Assembly (NCBI GenBank): GCA_026545225.1
Contig: CM048848.1
Location: forward strand, 28,002,806 to 28,066,805
DNA: 64,000 nucleotides
Reading direction: 5' to 3'
Origin: Cornus controversa
Lineage: Eukaryota; Streptophyta; Magnoliopsida; Cornales; Cornaceae
This document shows, piece by piece, positions 46,226-57,098 of this stretch; position 1 is the stretch's first letter; each line of letters begins with the position of its first letter. The notes beneath the pieces were generated by a model that worked only from the letters and a program-made list of their open reading frames with translations, was not told the DNA's origin and ran no database searches. The position numbers were made by a program, and so were the translations under genes.

Positions 46226-47282
46226 AGGGCTGCAACTCGGGCGGGTCCAACCCGGCCCAACCCGAACTCAGCCCGAAATTTTTCGGGCCTGGGTTGTATA
46301 TATTGAGTCACGGGCCGGGCTCGGACTGATTTTTTGGAACCCGACTTTAATTCGGGCCGGGCCCGGGTTGCTATGAATCTCAACCCGAGCCCGGCCCGTA
46401 TTACGAACCCGAGGAACCCGCCATTAAAACCCAAGCAACCCGACCTCTATTTTGATATTTATAAAAATTTTATTGTCATGAAGAATCGAACCTAGCTCCG
46501 ATTAACTAAATGCACAAGCTCCAACCATAATGCCAACACCTCCTTTCTGATAATATTAGATCAATAAATATATTTAGTTAATTTATTTTGAAAAGCTAAT
46601 CAAAAATACTAGAATAAGCTTTATTTATTAATTTATTTTTTAAACAATACCTTATTATTAATATTTATTAATTTATTTTCAAATGTATAAAATATAACGC
46701 TTAATATTGTATATTTGTTTTAGAATGTTAAAAATATGTAAACATGTATGGGAAGAGTTCTTCTACCATTTTTTCACAATATTTATTTTGACATATATTA
46801 TATATATATATTTATTTTATCTTCTAATATGTTATATATAATAAAAATGTTTATTTATTACATTCTTAAATCTATTAGTATTCATTAATTTAGTAAAAAA
46901 ATTAATTACTCAATTTTTTAATAAAGACATGAACTTGCAATTTATAAATAATTATTTATGCTAAATGATTTCCAATAAATCAATAAAATTCATTAAAATA
47001 AGTAAATTTTTTCTAAAAAACTCGTCTCTCTATCAAATGCATGTGATAATCAATTATGTTATATTACACTAATATGGGCTTGAATATGTGATTTGTCACT
47101 TATGTCATATACTTATACCCGATAACATTACTATATAACTGTTCCACCAGTCCACCACCATAAAAATATTAGTTGAAGTATAAGAATAATATATAATTTA
47201 GTTTGGTCGAAGCATAATTTGTTTTGAAAATATTACAATCACAATTTATATTGTCGATGTTGACTATTCATATGAAATAATT

Positions 47283-47550
47283 GGGTAAAATACACTGATC
47301 TCCTATCAAGTTTGGTCTAATTACACACATGTGTTATATTTGTAAAATAGTTACACTCACCTCACTTCAACCCGTTGAAATGACTATTATGCCCTCATTA
47401 TTTAAAAATAGTTATTCCTTACCATTTCAATGAATTGGAGGGCATTTTAGTCAATATTTGGACAAGAGATAGGCGAGTGTAACTTTTTTACAAACATAAC
47501 ACATGTGTGTAATTAGGACAAATCACATGGGAGGTTAGTGTATTTTACCC
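47283..47550. mobile_element. Mutator-like MITE in left arm, 268 bp
   Basis: Ends GGGTAAAATACACTGATCTCC-like and its complement (GGTTAGTGTATTTTACCC), with long pairing inside. The flanks GAAATAATT and AAAATAATT match at eight of nine bases, the duplication length of Mutator elements. The same MITE is at the mirror position in the right arm. Confidence 0.78.
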
Positions 47551-48224
47551 AAAATAATTTTATCAAGAAAATGACAAAGTATTAGTAAATTGTGAGTTAT
47601 CAAATTATCCTCATTTGGTCATTAACCTAGTAAGTACTAAATTTCTTATAAAACTCTAATTGGGGATATCAAATTAATCCATTATAATGGATAGCAAAGA
47701 TTTCACTTTGAGTAATGAGAGACATAATGAAAGTTATCACCGAATTAGAGAACAGAATCACTCTTATATCAAATTACATAGTTTTAAAATACAAGATATG
47801 ATAGCGAAGGGCGATCAAAATATTTGAACTTATTTTGTAAAAATTGATAAATGTTTAAGTAGAAATTTGTATAATATTATGATATAAAGATTTACTCTTC
47901 TATTTATTACATTCCATTTTATCATTTAAGATATTTATGATTCCGGCTTCACAAGCTTGGTTTTATAGTTCTCGAAAGTAAAATACTTAAATAATAAATA
48001 TTTTATCTTCAATAATGGAACTTGGGTCTTACTTACTATTTACGTGACAGAGAGGAAGACTTGGACCGTTGAAGCGATTAAGCGAATTGAGGGTCTAGAT
48101 ATTTAAATTATATCATGACAAGTGATAAATAATTAATTAAAAATTTGTATTATTGGCAGTAGAATCCAATACCTTAGTGTTTCTTGCATTAATTTATTTT
48201 CTGTATAATAAAATGTAAAGGACT

Positions 48225-48421
48225 TATATATAGATATATATATATATATATATAATAAATTAATAATATATTAATATATTATATTTATATTTTATTTGAG
48301 GGTTTAAGTTAACCCTAAAGGATATATATATATATACATATATATATATGTATAATAAATTAATAATATATTAATATATTATATTTATATTTTATTTGAG
48401 GGTTTAAGTTAACCCTAAAGG

Positions 48422-48455
<34 letters not shown>

Positions 48456-48530
48456 GTATAATAAATTAATGATATATTAATATATTATATTTATATTTTA
48501 TTTGAGGGTTTAAGTTAACCCTAAAGGAGC
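48225..48530. repeat. Three tandem AT-rich units in left arm
   Basis: TATAATAAATTAATRATATA starts at 48251, 48351 and 48457 (steps 100 and 106). Each unit ends in GGGTTTAAGTTAACCCTAAA, which has an inverted repeat and a telo-box-like AACCCTAAA. Mirrored in the right arm at about 50520-50800. Confidence 0.85.
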
Positions 48531-48534
48531 GTTT

Positions 48535-48761
48535 CACGGTTTCAGAGTCTTTCAGTGTTCAGAGTCTTCAGAGTCTTCAACACGCAGACACGCATTCACG
48601 AATCACTCCAGTTGCCTAGTCTCACTCCTCACCAGACTCAAGATCCTCAGCTCACGATCCTCAGCTCACCGATCTTGGGCGACCCGTCGACCACCACCAT
48701 CTTCTTCTCTTTGTCCGATGATCTATATTTTGTTGATTTGAAATTGCTAGAGCCTAGAGGT
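48535..48761 (+). pseudogene. 5' exon-like block of the hAT parent, left arm
   Basis: Less AT-rich than its surroundings. ATG-containing frame with short direct repeats (CAGAGTCTTCAGAGTCTTCA, then GATCCTCAGCTCAC twice), ending in GAG before GTATCATC, a good splice donor. I read it as promoter-proximal leader or first exon of the lost transposase gene. The frame 48555-48923 is open but unlike any family I know. The right arm holds the mirror copy. Confidence 0.45.
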
Positions 48762-49129
48762 ATCATCTATTCTTTCTTGTTCATCTATTATTTCATCTTT
48801 TTTGTTTGTCTATTAATTGATCTCTTAATTTTTATTCTCTATTTTAATTTTGTGTTCCATGTATTTGGTTATGAAATTAGGGTTTTTGTTTTTCATATAA
48901 ATTGGGAATTTTTGGATTTCTGAAATTAGGGGTTTTTCGTATCGTAATATTTGTTATTTATTGGTAATTTATATTTTACTAGTTTTTGGATTTCTACAAT
49001 TTGCAGGATTAATTTGCCTTTAATTAGTTTTCTTTTATTTTATACATTTTTTTCTCTCTCAAATGTGAACATTGCTTTTATTAAGCTCACATTCTGGTTT
49101 CGTGGATGCACTTTAATTTTTTATGGTCA

Positions 49130-49378
49130 CCATTAACAACCTATTGTACATGGTTGATATATCTAATAATGTATATAATAATTAACTCACATTCTGTTAT
49201 ACATGGTTTATATATTCTACATGGTTGCAAATTAGCTCACATTCTGTTGTACATGGTTGATATATATAATAATGTATATAATAATTAACTCACATTCTGT
49301 TGTACATGGTTTATATATTCTACATGGTTGCAAATTAGCTCACATTCTGTTGTACATGGTTGATATATATAATAATGT
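49130..49378. repeat. Tandem CATGGTTGATATAT/CATGGTTTATATAT repeats, left arm inner end
   Basis: Phrases AACTCACATTCTGTTGTACA, TATTCTACATGGTTGCAAATT and ATGGTTGATATATATAATAA alternate about three times. The right arm inner end (49616-49920) has the mirror series with slightly different unit number. Confidence 0.8.
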
Positions 49379-49471
49379 TGTACAAGTCCGGGCTCGGGTT
49401 GACCATTTTCTGCTTAGGGTTGAGCCCGAATTGAGTCTCTAGCCCGCCCAACCCGCCCGAGTTGCACCCCT

Positions 49472-49615
49472 ATCCTTATGCTTAACTCAAATCACCTAAA
49501 TGTCTTGTATATAATTGTCAATTGAAAAGAAAAGTCATCAATTATTGGTCCAAAAATTACTTAAAAACATTGGAGGAAATTAGGGGTTAAATTTCCGAGA
49601 GGCCTCTACTACATA
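49472..49615. other. Loop DNA between the two arms
   Basis: About 145 bp that belong to neither arm. The stretch begins right after the 3' terminus of the left unit, so it is probably flanking DNA carried along from an earlier insertion site. No coding seen. Confidence 0.55.
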
Positions 49616-50583
49616 TGAAAAACCATGTAGAATATATAAACCATGTACAACAGAATGTGAGTTAATTTTTATATACATTATTATATATATCAACCATGTA
49701 CAACAGAATGTGAGCTAATTTGCAACCATGTAGAATATAAAAACCATGTACAACAGAATGTGAGTTAATTATTATATACATTATTATATATATCAACCAT
49801 GTACAACAGAATGTGAGCTAATTTGCAACCATGTAGAATATATAAACCATGTATAACAGAATGTGAGTTAATTATTATATACATTATTAGATATATCAAC
49901 CATGTACAATAGGTTGTTAATGGTGACCATAAAAAATTAAAGTGCATCCACGAAACCAGAATGTGAGCTTAATAAAAGCAATGTTCACATTTGAGAGAAA
50001 AAAAATGTTTAAAATAAAAGAAAACTAATTAAAGGCAAATTAATCCTGCAAATTGTAGAAATCCAAAAACTAGTAAAATATAAATCACCAATAAATAACA
50101 AATATTACGATACGAAAAACCCCTAATTTCAGAAATCCAAAAATTCCCAATTTATATGAAAAACAAAAACCCTAATTTCATAACCAAATACATGGAACAC
50201 AAAAAATTAAAATAGAGAATAAAAATTAAGAGATCAATTAATAGACAAACAGAAAAGATGAAATAATAGATGAACAAGAAAGAATAGATGATACCTCTAG
50301 GCTCTAGCAATTTCAAATCAACAAAATATAGATCACCGGACAAAGAGAAGAAGATGGTGGTGGTCGACGGGTCGCCCAAGATCGGTGAGCTGAGGATTGT
50401 GAGCTGAGGATCGTGAGTCTGGTGAGGAGTGAGACTAGGCAACTGGAGTGATTCGTGAATGCGTGTCTGCGTGTTGAAGACTCTGAACACTGAAAGACTC
50501 TGAAACCGTGAAACGCTCCTTTAGGGTTAACTTAAACCCTCAAATAAAATATAAATATAATATATTAATATATCATTAATTTA

Positions 50584-50625
<42 letters not shown>

Positions 50626-50790
50626 CCTTTAGGGTTAACTTAAACCCTCAAATAAAATATAAATATAATATATTAATATATTATTAATTTATTATACATA
50701 TATATATATGTATATATATATATATCCTTTAGGGTTAACTTAAACCCTCAAATAAAATATAAATATAATATATTAATATATTATTAATTT

Positions 50791-50844
<54 letters not shown>

Positions 50845-52851
50845 TCCTTTACATTTTATTATACAGAAAATAAATTAATGCAAGAAACACTAAGGTATTG
50901 GATTCTACTGCCAATAATACAAATTTTTAATTAATTATTTATCACTTGTCATGATATAATTTAAATATCTAGACCCTCAATTCGCTTAATCGCTTCAACG
51001 GTCCAAGTCTTCCTCTCTGTCACGTAAATAGTAAGTAAGACCCAAGTTCCATTATTGAAGATAAAATATTTATTATTTAAGTATTTTACTTTCGAGAACT
51101 ATAAAACCAAGCTTGTGAAGCCGGAATCATAAATATCTTAAATGATAAAATGGAATGTAATAAATAGAAGAGTAAATCTTTATATCATAATATTATACAA
51201 ATTTCTAATTAAACATTTATCAATTTTTACAAAATAAGTTCAAATATTTTGATCGCCCTTCGCTATCATATCTTGTATTTTAAAACTATGTAATTTGATA
51301 TAAGAGTGATTCTGTTCTCTAATTCGGTGATAACTTTCATTATGTCTCTCATTACTCAAAGTGAAATCTTTACTATCCATTATAATGGATTAATTAGATA
51401 TCCCCAATTAGAGTTTTATAAGAAATTTAGTACTTACTAGGTTAATGACCAAATGAGGATAATTTGATAACTCACAATTTACTAATACTTTGTCATTTTC
51501 TTGATAAAATTATTTTGGGTAAAATACACTAACCTCCCATGTGATTTGTCCTAATTACACACATGTGTTATGTTTGTAAAAAAGTTACACTCACCTATCT
51601 CTTGTCCAAATATTGACTAAAATGCCCTCCAATTCATTGAAATGGTAAGGAATAACTATTTTTAAATAATGAGGGCATAATAGTCATTTCAACGGGTTGA
51701 AGTGAGGTGAGTGTAACTATTTTACAAATATAACACATGTGTGTAATTAGACCAAACTTGATAGGAGATCAGTGTATTTTACCCAATTATTTCATATGAA
51801 TAGTCAACATCGACAATATAAATTGTGATTGTAATATTTTCAAAACAAATTATGCTTCGACCAAACTAAATTATATATTATTCTTATACTTCAACTAATA
51901 TTTTTATGGTGGTGGACTGGTGGAATAGTTATATAATAATGTTATCGGGTATGAGTATATGACATAAGTGACAAATCACATATTCAAGCCCATATTAGTG
52001 TAATATAACATAATTGATTATCACATGAATTTGATAGAGAGACGAGTTTTTTAGAAAAAATTTACTTATTTTAATGAATTTTATTGATTTATTGGAAATC
52101 ATTTAGCATAAATAATTATTTATAAATTGCAAGTTCATGTCTTTATTAAAAAATTGAGTAATTAATTTTTTTACTAAATTAATGAATACTAATAGATTTA
52201 AGAATGTAATAAATAAACATTTTTATTATATATAACATATTAGAAGATAAAATAAATATATATATATAATATATGTCAAAATAAATATTGTGAAAAAATG
52301 GTAGAAGAACTCTTCCCATTCATGTTTACATATTTTTAACATTCTAAAACAAATATACAATATTAAGCGTTATATTTTATACATTTGAAAATAAATTAAT
52401 AAATATTAATAATAAGGTATTGTTTAAAAAATAAATTAATAAATAAAGCTTATTCTAGTATTTTTGATTAGCTTTTCAAAATAAATTAACTAAATATATT
52501 TATTGATCTAATATTATCAGAAAGGAGGTGCTGGCATTATGGTTGGAGCTTGTGCATTTAGTTAATCGGAGCTAGGTTTGATTCTTCATGACAACAAAAT
52601 TTTTATAAATATCAAAATAGAGGTCGGGTTGCTCGGGTTTTAATGGCGGGTTCCTCGGGTTCGTAATACGGGCCGGGCTCGGGTTGGGCTCGGGTTGAGA
52701 TTCATAGCAACCCGGGCCCGGCCCGAATTAAAGTCGGGTTCCAAAAAATCAGTCCGAGCCCGGCCCGTGACTCAATATATACAACCTAGGCCCGAAAAAT
52801 TTCGGGCTGAGTTCGGGTTGGGCCGGGTTGGACCCGCCCGAGTTGCAGCCT
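49616..52851 (-). mobile_element. Inverted partial copy of the hAT-like element (right arm)
   Basis: Mirror of 46226-49378. It includes the MITE (51518-51784), the AT-rich tandem units (about 50520-50800), the exon-like block (50280-50520) and the terminus at 52851. It lacks the 3' terminal region found in the left unit at 49386-49471. Differences from the left arm are few by eye, so the duplication is fairly recent. Its AT run at 50795-50842 is longer. Confidence 0.82.
51518..51784. mobile_element. Mutator-like MITE in right arm
   Basis: Mirror copy of 47283-47550. Because both arms carry it at the same place, the MITE was inserted before the inverted duplication formed. Confidence 0.78.
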
Positions 52852-52983
52852 TATATATCGACAAAACATACATATATATTGACAAAACAATGAGGAGGCT
52901 TATTTAAGATCAGGATAGAAGAAGGAAGAAAAGATAAGAAAGATGAGATATTAAAGTGGGTGGACCCACACACATTCATAATA
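52852..52983 (-). repeat. 5' LTR of the copia element, part 2
   Basis: Continues the LTR broken at 46225. It starts with a partly duplicated TATATCGACAAAA / TATATTGACAAAA segment and then matches 40440-40543 up to CATTCATAATA. Confidence 0.78.
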
Positions 52984-53040
52984 AGATTGATATGTATATA
53001 TAAAATGAATATGGGTTTTGTGATTTAACCCCCAAAATAT

Positions 53041-53050
53041 TATATAAAGG
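53041..53050 (+). promoter_or_regulatory. TATA box of SABATH copy 2
   Basis: TATATAAAGG about 150 bp before the ATG at 53194 and only about 60 bp from the copia LTR edge. It lies just outside the part shared with copy 1 (which begins at about 53054), so the two paralogs have different core promoters. The start site is inferred. Confidence 0.5.
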
Positions 53051-53054
53051 AACA

Positions 53055-53087
53055 GGCGGCATGGAGCCGCCAATGAAGACTACATAG
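53055..53087 (+). promoter_or_regulatory. Conserved leader hairpin with short upstream frame (copy 2)
   Basis: GGCGGC-ATGGA-GCCGCC forms a six-pair stem. The loop ATG (53061) opens an 8-codon frame stopping at TAG 53085-53087, as in copy 1. If transcription starts about 30 bp after the TATA box, the ATG would lie upstream of the start, so its relevance is uncertain. Confidence 0.4.
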
Positions 53088-53193
53088 TTTTTTGAGATTG
53101 TAGAACCCACTTTCCTGCCTCCAGCTGTTAAGACTCTGTATATATACAACATCACAGTTTGAGAAAGGGAGTAGAGAGAAGAAGAGGATAAAG

Positions 53194-56100
53194 ATGAGCA
53201 AGGTGGAAGAAGCCGCAGTTCCAGAATCGTATCCGATGAATGGTGGAGATGGCACTTACAGCTACACCAAGAACTCAATCTATCAGGTAGATTACATGCT
53301 TCATAATATATATATATATATATATATATATAGATAGTGTCTATAATTAGCATCTGAGTATTAGGTTGAACAGTTAGTCTGCTTCTATGCTCGATTTGGA
53401 TGGAAAAATTTAGAATCGATAGGAATAGGTCCACTTTTTCCTACGGGCTTGAATCCAAGGAGCAATAAAATTATTAGAAATCCGGTAAGGATTCTAATTG
53501 CACGAGGATTGTAATAAAATATATATACAATACATCTAATTTAATAAGTTTTTTGAGTTCTGAAAGCAACTTCAAATAGCTAATTTTTTTATTTAATCTC
53601 AATTTCCTTCATTTAAATTCATTTTTGTATGCCAATGTACCATAAAAGATTGTCCGCGAATTTGTTAGACTATATCTGATTCATAACATTTGCATACTTA
53701 AGTAGGTTTACCTTAATTTTTTTAGTTTGAATGAATTACGGGTAGAACTTCTAAGATTCGCAACTTTTACTTTCAAATTAAATTATATTGAAAGATCACT
53801 TACCGTGAATTTATAAAACTATATGTGATTAGTAACCTTCCCATACTTAAGTGGATTTTCTCTCTCAAATTAAATTATGTTAAAAAGGCACTTACCTCGA
53901 ATTTTTTAGACTATATCTCATTCATAACCTTTGCATACTTAAGGGGTTTACCTTAATTTTTTTTTGTTTTTATTTTTATGAATTACCATTAGACCTCCTA
54001 AGATTTGCGACTTTCACTCTCAGATTAAACTATGTTAAAAAATCACTTAAGTAAATCAAGTCCCTTAGTTGACTTTTAACTCTTTCAAAATATATTTTTT
54101 TACAATGCCAAAACTACCCTTCAAATCGATGAAATTAAATTTTTATCTATAATTAGTAAGTGGTGTGACAAAACTAACCCCAAATATATGACCGAAACAC
54201 ATTTTAGCTTTTTTTTTACATAAAGTTCATTTTCTCTCTTTTTCCTAAGGCCAAAGTGCAGTAAATCCCCCTGTGCTTTCAAAGACATGCAAAATACGCC
54301 TTGTGCTATTTTTGGGTGCAAATAATCCCCTTATCTTTCAAATAGTTACAATTGGACAAAATATACTTTTCTATAACCATTTTACCTTTTCTATGTTTAT
54401 AAAAAATAAAATAAAAATAGAGTAAAGAGAGTTTTTTTACATTAATTTTTTTTTACCGCAAAAAGAAAAAGAGGAGCTTTTTCGGGAAAAAAATTCAAGA
54501 AATAATTTTTTTTTAAAAACTAAAAATAAAAAATAAAGAGATGGTATTTTTTCCGAAAACTAAATTTTTTTCTGAATTTTTTTGTTTTCAGAAACTCCCT
54601 CTATTTATAATGGAAAAGATTTCCAACAACAATTCTAGAAAAAAAATCAGAAACAATTAGTTTTCGGGAAAAAGAACTAAAAATAAAAGCGAGGGAATTG
54701 TTTCAGAAAACTAATTTTTTTTTTTCAAAAATTATTTTCTTAATTTTTTTTTTGTTCTTAGAAATTCCCTCTATTTCTAATGGAGAAAATTTCTGAAAAC
54801 AATTCCAGAAAAAAAAATTCGCAAACAATAAGTTTTCGGGAAAAGGAACTAAAAATAAAGAGAGTGAATTGTTTCCGAAAACTAAAAAAATTTCAATCTT
54901 TTTTTGTTTCATAAATTTTTTCCATTAGAAAGAGAGGGAATTTCTAAAAACAAATAAATTCCGAAAATAATTTTTGAAAAAAAAATAGTTTTTGGAAACA
55001 ATTCCCTTTCTTTATTTTTTATTTTTAATTTTTTTTTCCAAAATATTTCCAGAAAAAGCTCCTCTTATTTTTATTAAAGTAAAAAAGAAAAATTAATATA
55101 AAAAAACCCTCTTTTCTCTATTTTTATTTTATTTTTTATAAACATAGAAAGGGTAAAATGTTCATAGAAAAGTATATTATGTCCAAAGGAGTATGGTATT
55201 TTGCAACTATTTGAAAAATAAGGGAGTTATTTGCATTCAAAAACAGCACAATGGAATATTTTGCACCTCTTTAAAAACACATGACGGGTTTATTGCGCTT
55301 TCACCTTTTCCTAATTTGGCCCGAATTTTGGTACTCATCTTTGTCGTTTATCAGTGGATGTTTGCTAAACCTGACAATGGGACTCGTTTGTTCATTATGG
55401 GATTACCATTCTAACTGTTGCTTCAAACACGAGGAATACATAAATTACAGAATCAATTCAACCATAATTGACAAATTTCAGAATAATTTACATGGAATGT
55501 TGGTATGTGTGTAAGTGTAAGATGAATCAGATACACAAACCTAAGGATATTGGCTGGATTGCAGCAAAATACGCATTTCCTAGGATAAGATGGTATTTTA
55601 TCATACAGAGTCCAATATAAGTATTCACTTGCTTTCAGAGAATAAATATTGAAACGAACATAACACAATGGTTTTACGTATAATTATAATAGAAAGTCAA
55701 ATTATTAGATATCTTTGTCAGGTCCATGTCCAACAGTTATATTATGGATGCCTTCTCCCAATTTGAATAGCAAATTTCAAGAACTATAGCAAATTTGAAT
55801 AGTAGTACAATCCCGTATAAAAGATTCAGTCATGAAATATAACGATGTTTCGCCATCTCTGAAGTTGAATGAAGATATTTTTACAATTGCAAGGACTAAC
55901 AACACTGAATCTGATAGCAATGAGAATGATGATTATAGCAACAAAAGCAGTAACATCTTTTGCCAATTTTACAGAGGGAAGCTTCAAATTTTGCAAAAGA
56001 TATGATGAATGAAGCAATTACAGAGAAGCTTGACATAAAAAGCCTCACTTCTAATTCAAACACATTGCGCATAGCAGATTTGGGATGTTCAGTTGGGCCA

Positions 56101-57098
56101 AATACCTTCATCACCATGCAAAATGAACTTCAAGCCATGGAGAAAAAGTATCATTCCCAAGGCCTTACCTCTAAAGTGCCCGAATTCCAAGTGTTCTTCA
56201 ATGATCATGCTTCCAATGATTTCAATACACTTTTCGCATCCCTCCCTCATGATAGGCAATACTTTGCTGCTGGAGTGCCAGGTTCTTTCTATGGCCGGTT
56301 ATTCCCCGAGTCTTCCCTCCATTTTGTGTATTCCTCTAATGCACTCCAATGGCTCTCTAAGTTGCCTGAAGAGTTGCTTGACAAAAACTCACAAGCATGG
56401 AACAATGGAAGAATTTACTACACAAGTGCCTCAGAGAAAGTAGCTAATGCTTATGCAGCTCAATTTACAAAAGACATGAACATCTTTCTGGATGCTAGAG
56501 CTAGAGAGATTGTGGCTGGAGGGATGATGGTAGGGCTCGTGCCAGGTCATTCGGATGATGTCCATTATTCTCAGCTATCAGCAGGTCGTGTGTTTGATTT
56601 CTTTGGATCTAGACTCATGGATATGGTGAACGAGGTAAGTCATTGATCAGCTTTTCAAATTGAATCTTCTCACAATTTCATAAATCATCTATATATGTTC
56701 CATTTAAATCATATTTTCTATGTAACCCCTCCTTTAATGCAAACCTTTATTAATTGTAGGGGTTAGTCAGTGAAGCTCAAGTGGATTCATTTAACTTGCC
56801 CATGTATTGTCCCTCCCCCAAGGAGATTGCACGGCTTGTAGAAGAAAATGGGTGTTTCAGTATTGAGAGAATGCAGATGTTGGATTCGAGGTCAAAAACG
56901 AATTCCCCACTTGATGTGGATACATTTATAATGCACCTAAGAGCTGGCTTGGAAGGAGTTTTCACCAAACATTTTGGAAGTGAGATTGTTGGTGAAATGT
57001 TTGAAAGGTCCTTTCAAGAAAGGGCAGAGTTTTCCTGCCTGATGGACAAGGGATACAAGGAAAGAAATCTAGTATTTTTTATCTTGAAGCATAAATGA
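53194..57098 (+). CDS. SABATH-family carboxyl methyltransferase, copy 2 (intact)
   Basis: S-adenosylmethionine-dependent methyltransferase of the plant SABATH group, which methylates small acids or nitrogen bases in the cytosol. Exons 53194-53286, 55975-56634 and 56760-57098 have GT..AG borders, phase 0, and give 363 residues, the normal family length. Landmarks: MNGGDGTYSY (15-24), SAM loop ADLGCSVGPNT (65-75), FFNDHASNDFNTLF (105-118), VPGSFYGRLFPESSLHFVYS (132-151) and SSNALQWLSK (151-160) with the pocket Trp, then LVPGHSD and LPMYCPSPKE. No stops or frameshifts. The start was chosen because it is the first ATG in frame and is followed by normal coding sequence. Copy 1 is its paralog, 38 kb away. 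The VPESYPMNGGDG start is like that of the broad carboxyl methyltransferase and loganate/farnesoate-type enzymes, but substrate cannot be assigned. Confidence 0.88.
53655..54050. repeat. Tandem repeat in intron 1 of copy 2
   Basis: Diverged units with GAATTTRTTAGACTATATCT starts near 53658, 53807 and 53897, matching 15310-15715 in copy 1. Confidence 0.65.
54249..55303. mobile_element. Fold-back / Mutator-like element in intron 1 of copy 2
   Basis: Same element as 15812-16664. Left end AAAGTGCAGTAAATCCCCCT pairs with the right end near 55297. It is about 200 bp longer than in copy 1 because the inner GTTTTCGG / TTCCCTCTATTT segment is repeated more often. No coding. Confidence 0.65.

Larger units (their letters stand above)
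46226..49471 (+). mobile_element. Internally deleted hAT-like element (left unit of the composite)
   Basis: 5' end AGGGCTGCAACTCGGG. The 3' end at 49471 is the complement of AGGGGTGCAACTCGGGCGGG. Subterminal DNA on both sides is rich in CGGGCC/GGGTTGGG motifs, as in many plant hAT elements. Inside are a nested MITE, a tandem AT-rich repeat, an exon-like block (48530-48760) and tandem CATGGTTGATATAT repeats, but no BED finger or hAT dimerisation domain. It is therefore a non-autonomous derivative that keeps the 5' portion of its parent. Confidence 0.7.
46226..52851. mobile_element. Composite hAT-derived inverted repeat, 6.6 kb
   Basis: Both outer ends are the same terminus: AGGGCTGCAACTCGGGCGGG on the left and its complement (one base shorter) on the right. 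Target repeats TATATATT (46218-46225) and TATATATC (52852-52859) match at seven of eight bases. An 8 bp duplication is typical of hAT transposons, but the target is an AT run, so this is weak support. The left arm (46226 to about 49378) and right arm (about 49616-52851) are near-identical and face each other. The centre holds the 3' terminus of the left unit and about 145 bp of other DNA. There is no transposase. It could be transcribed into a very long hairpin RNA. Confidence 0.85.
40225..52983 (-). mobile_element. Ty1/copia element, minus strand, with nested composite hAT insertion
   Basis: Left (3') LTR 40225-40543. Right (5') LTR starts at 46010, is interrupted at 46226-52851 and resumes to 52983. 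Flanks AGATG (40220-40224) and AGATT (52984-52988) match at four of five bases. Between the LTRs the minus strand holds gag with a zinc knuckle, protease, integrase, reverse transcriptase and RNase H in the copia order. The frames are broken in many places. Without the insertion the element would be about 6.1 kb. Confidence 0.85.

Noticed and set aside
48225..48530. Telomere repeat because of AACCCTAAA
   Set aside because: The motif occurs once per 100 bp unit, not as a continuous telomeric run.
48555..48923. 122-codon frame as a real protein
   Set aside because: It crosses a good splice donor at about 48761 and then runs in AT-rich intron-like DNA. Only the first part may be exon.
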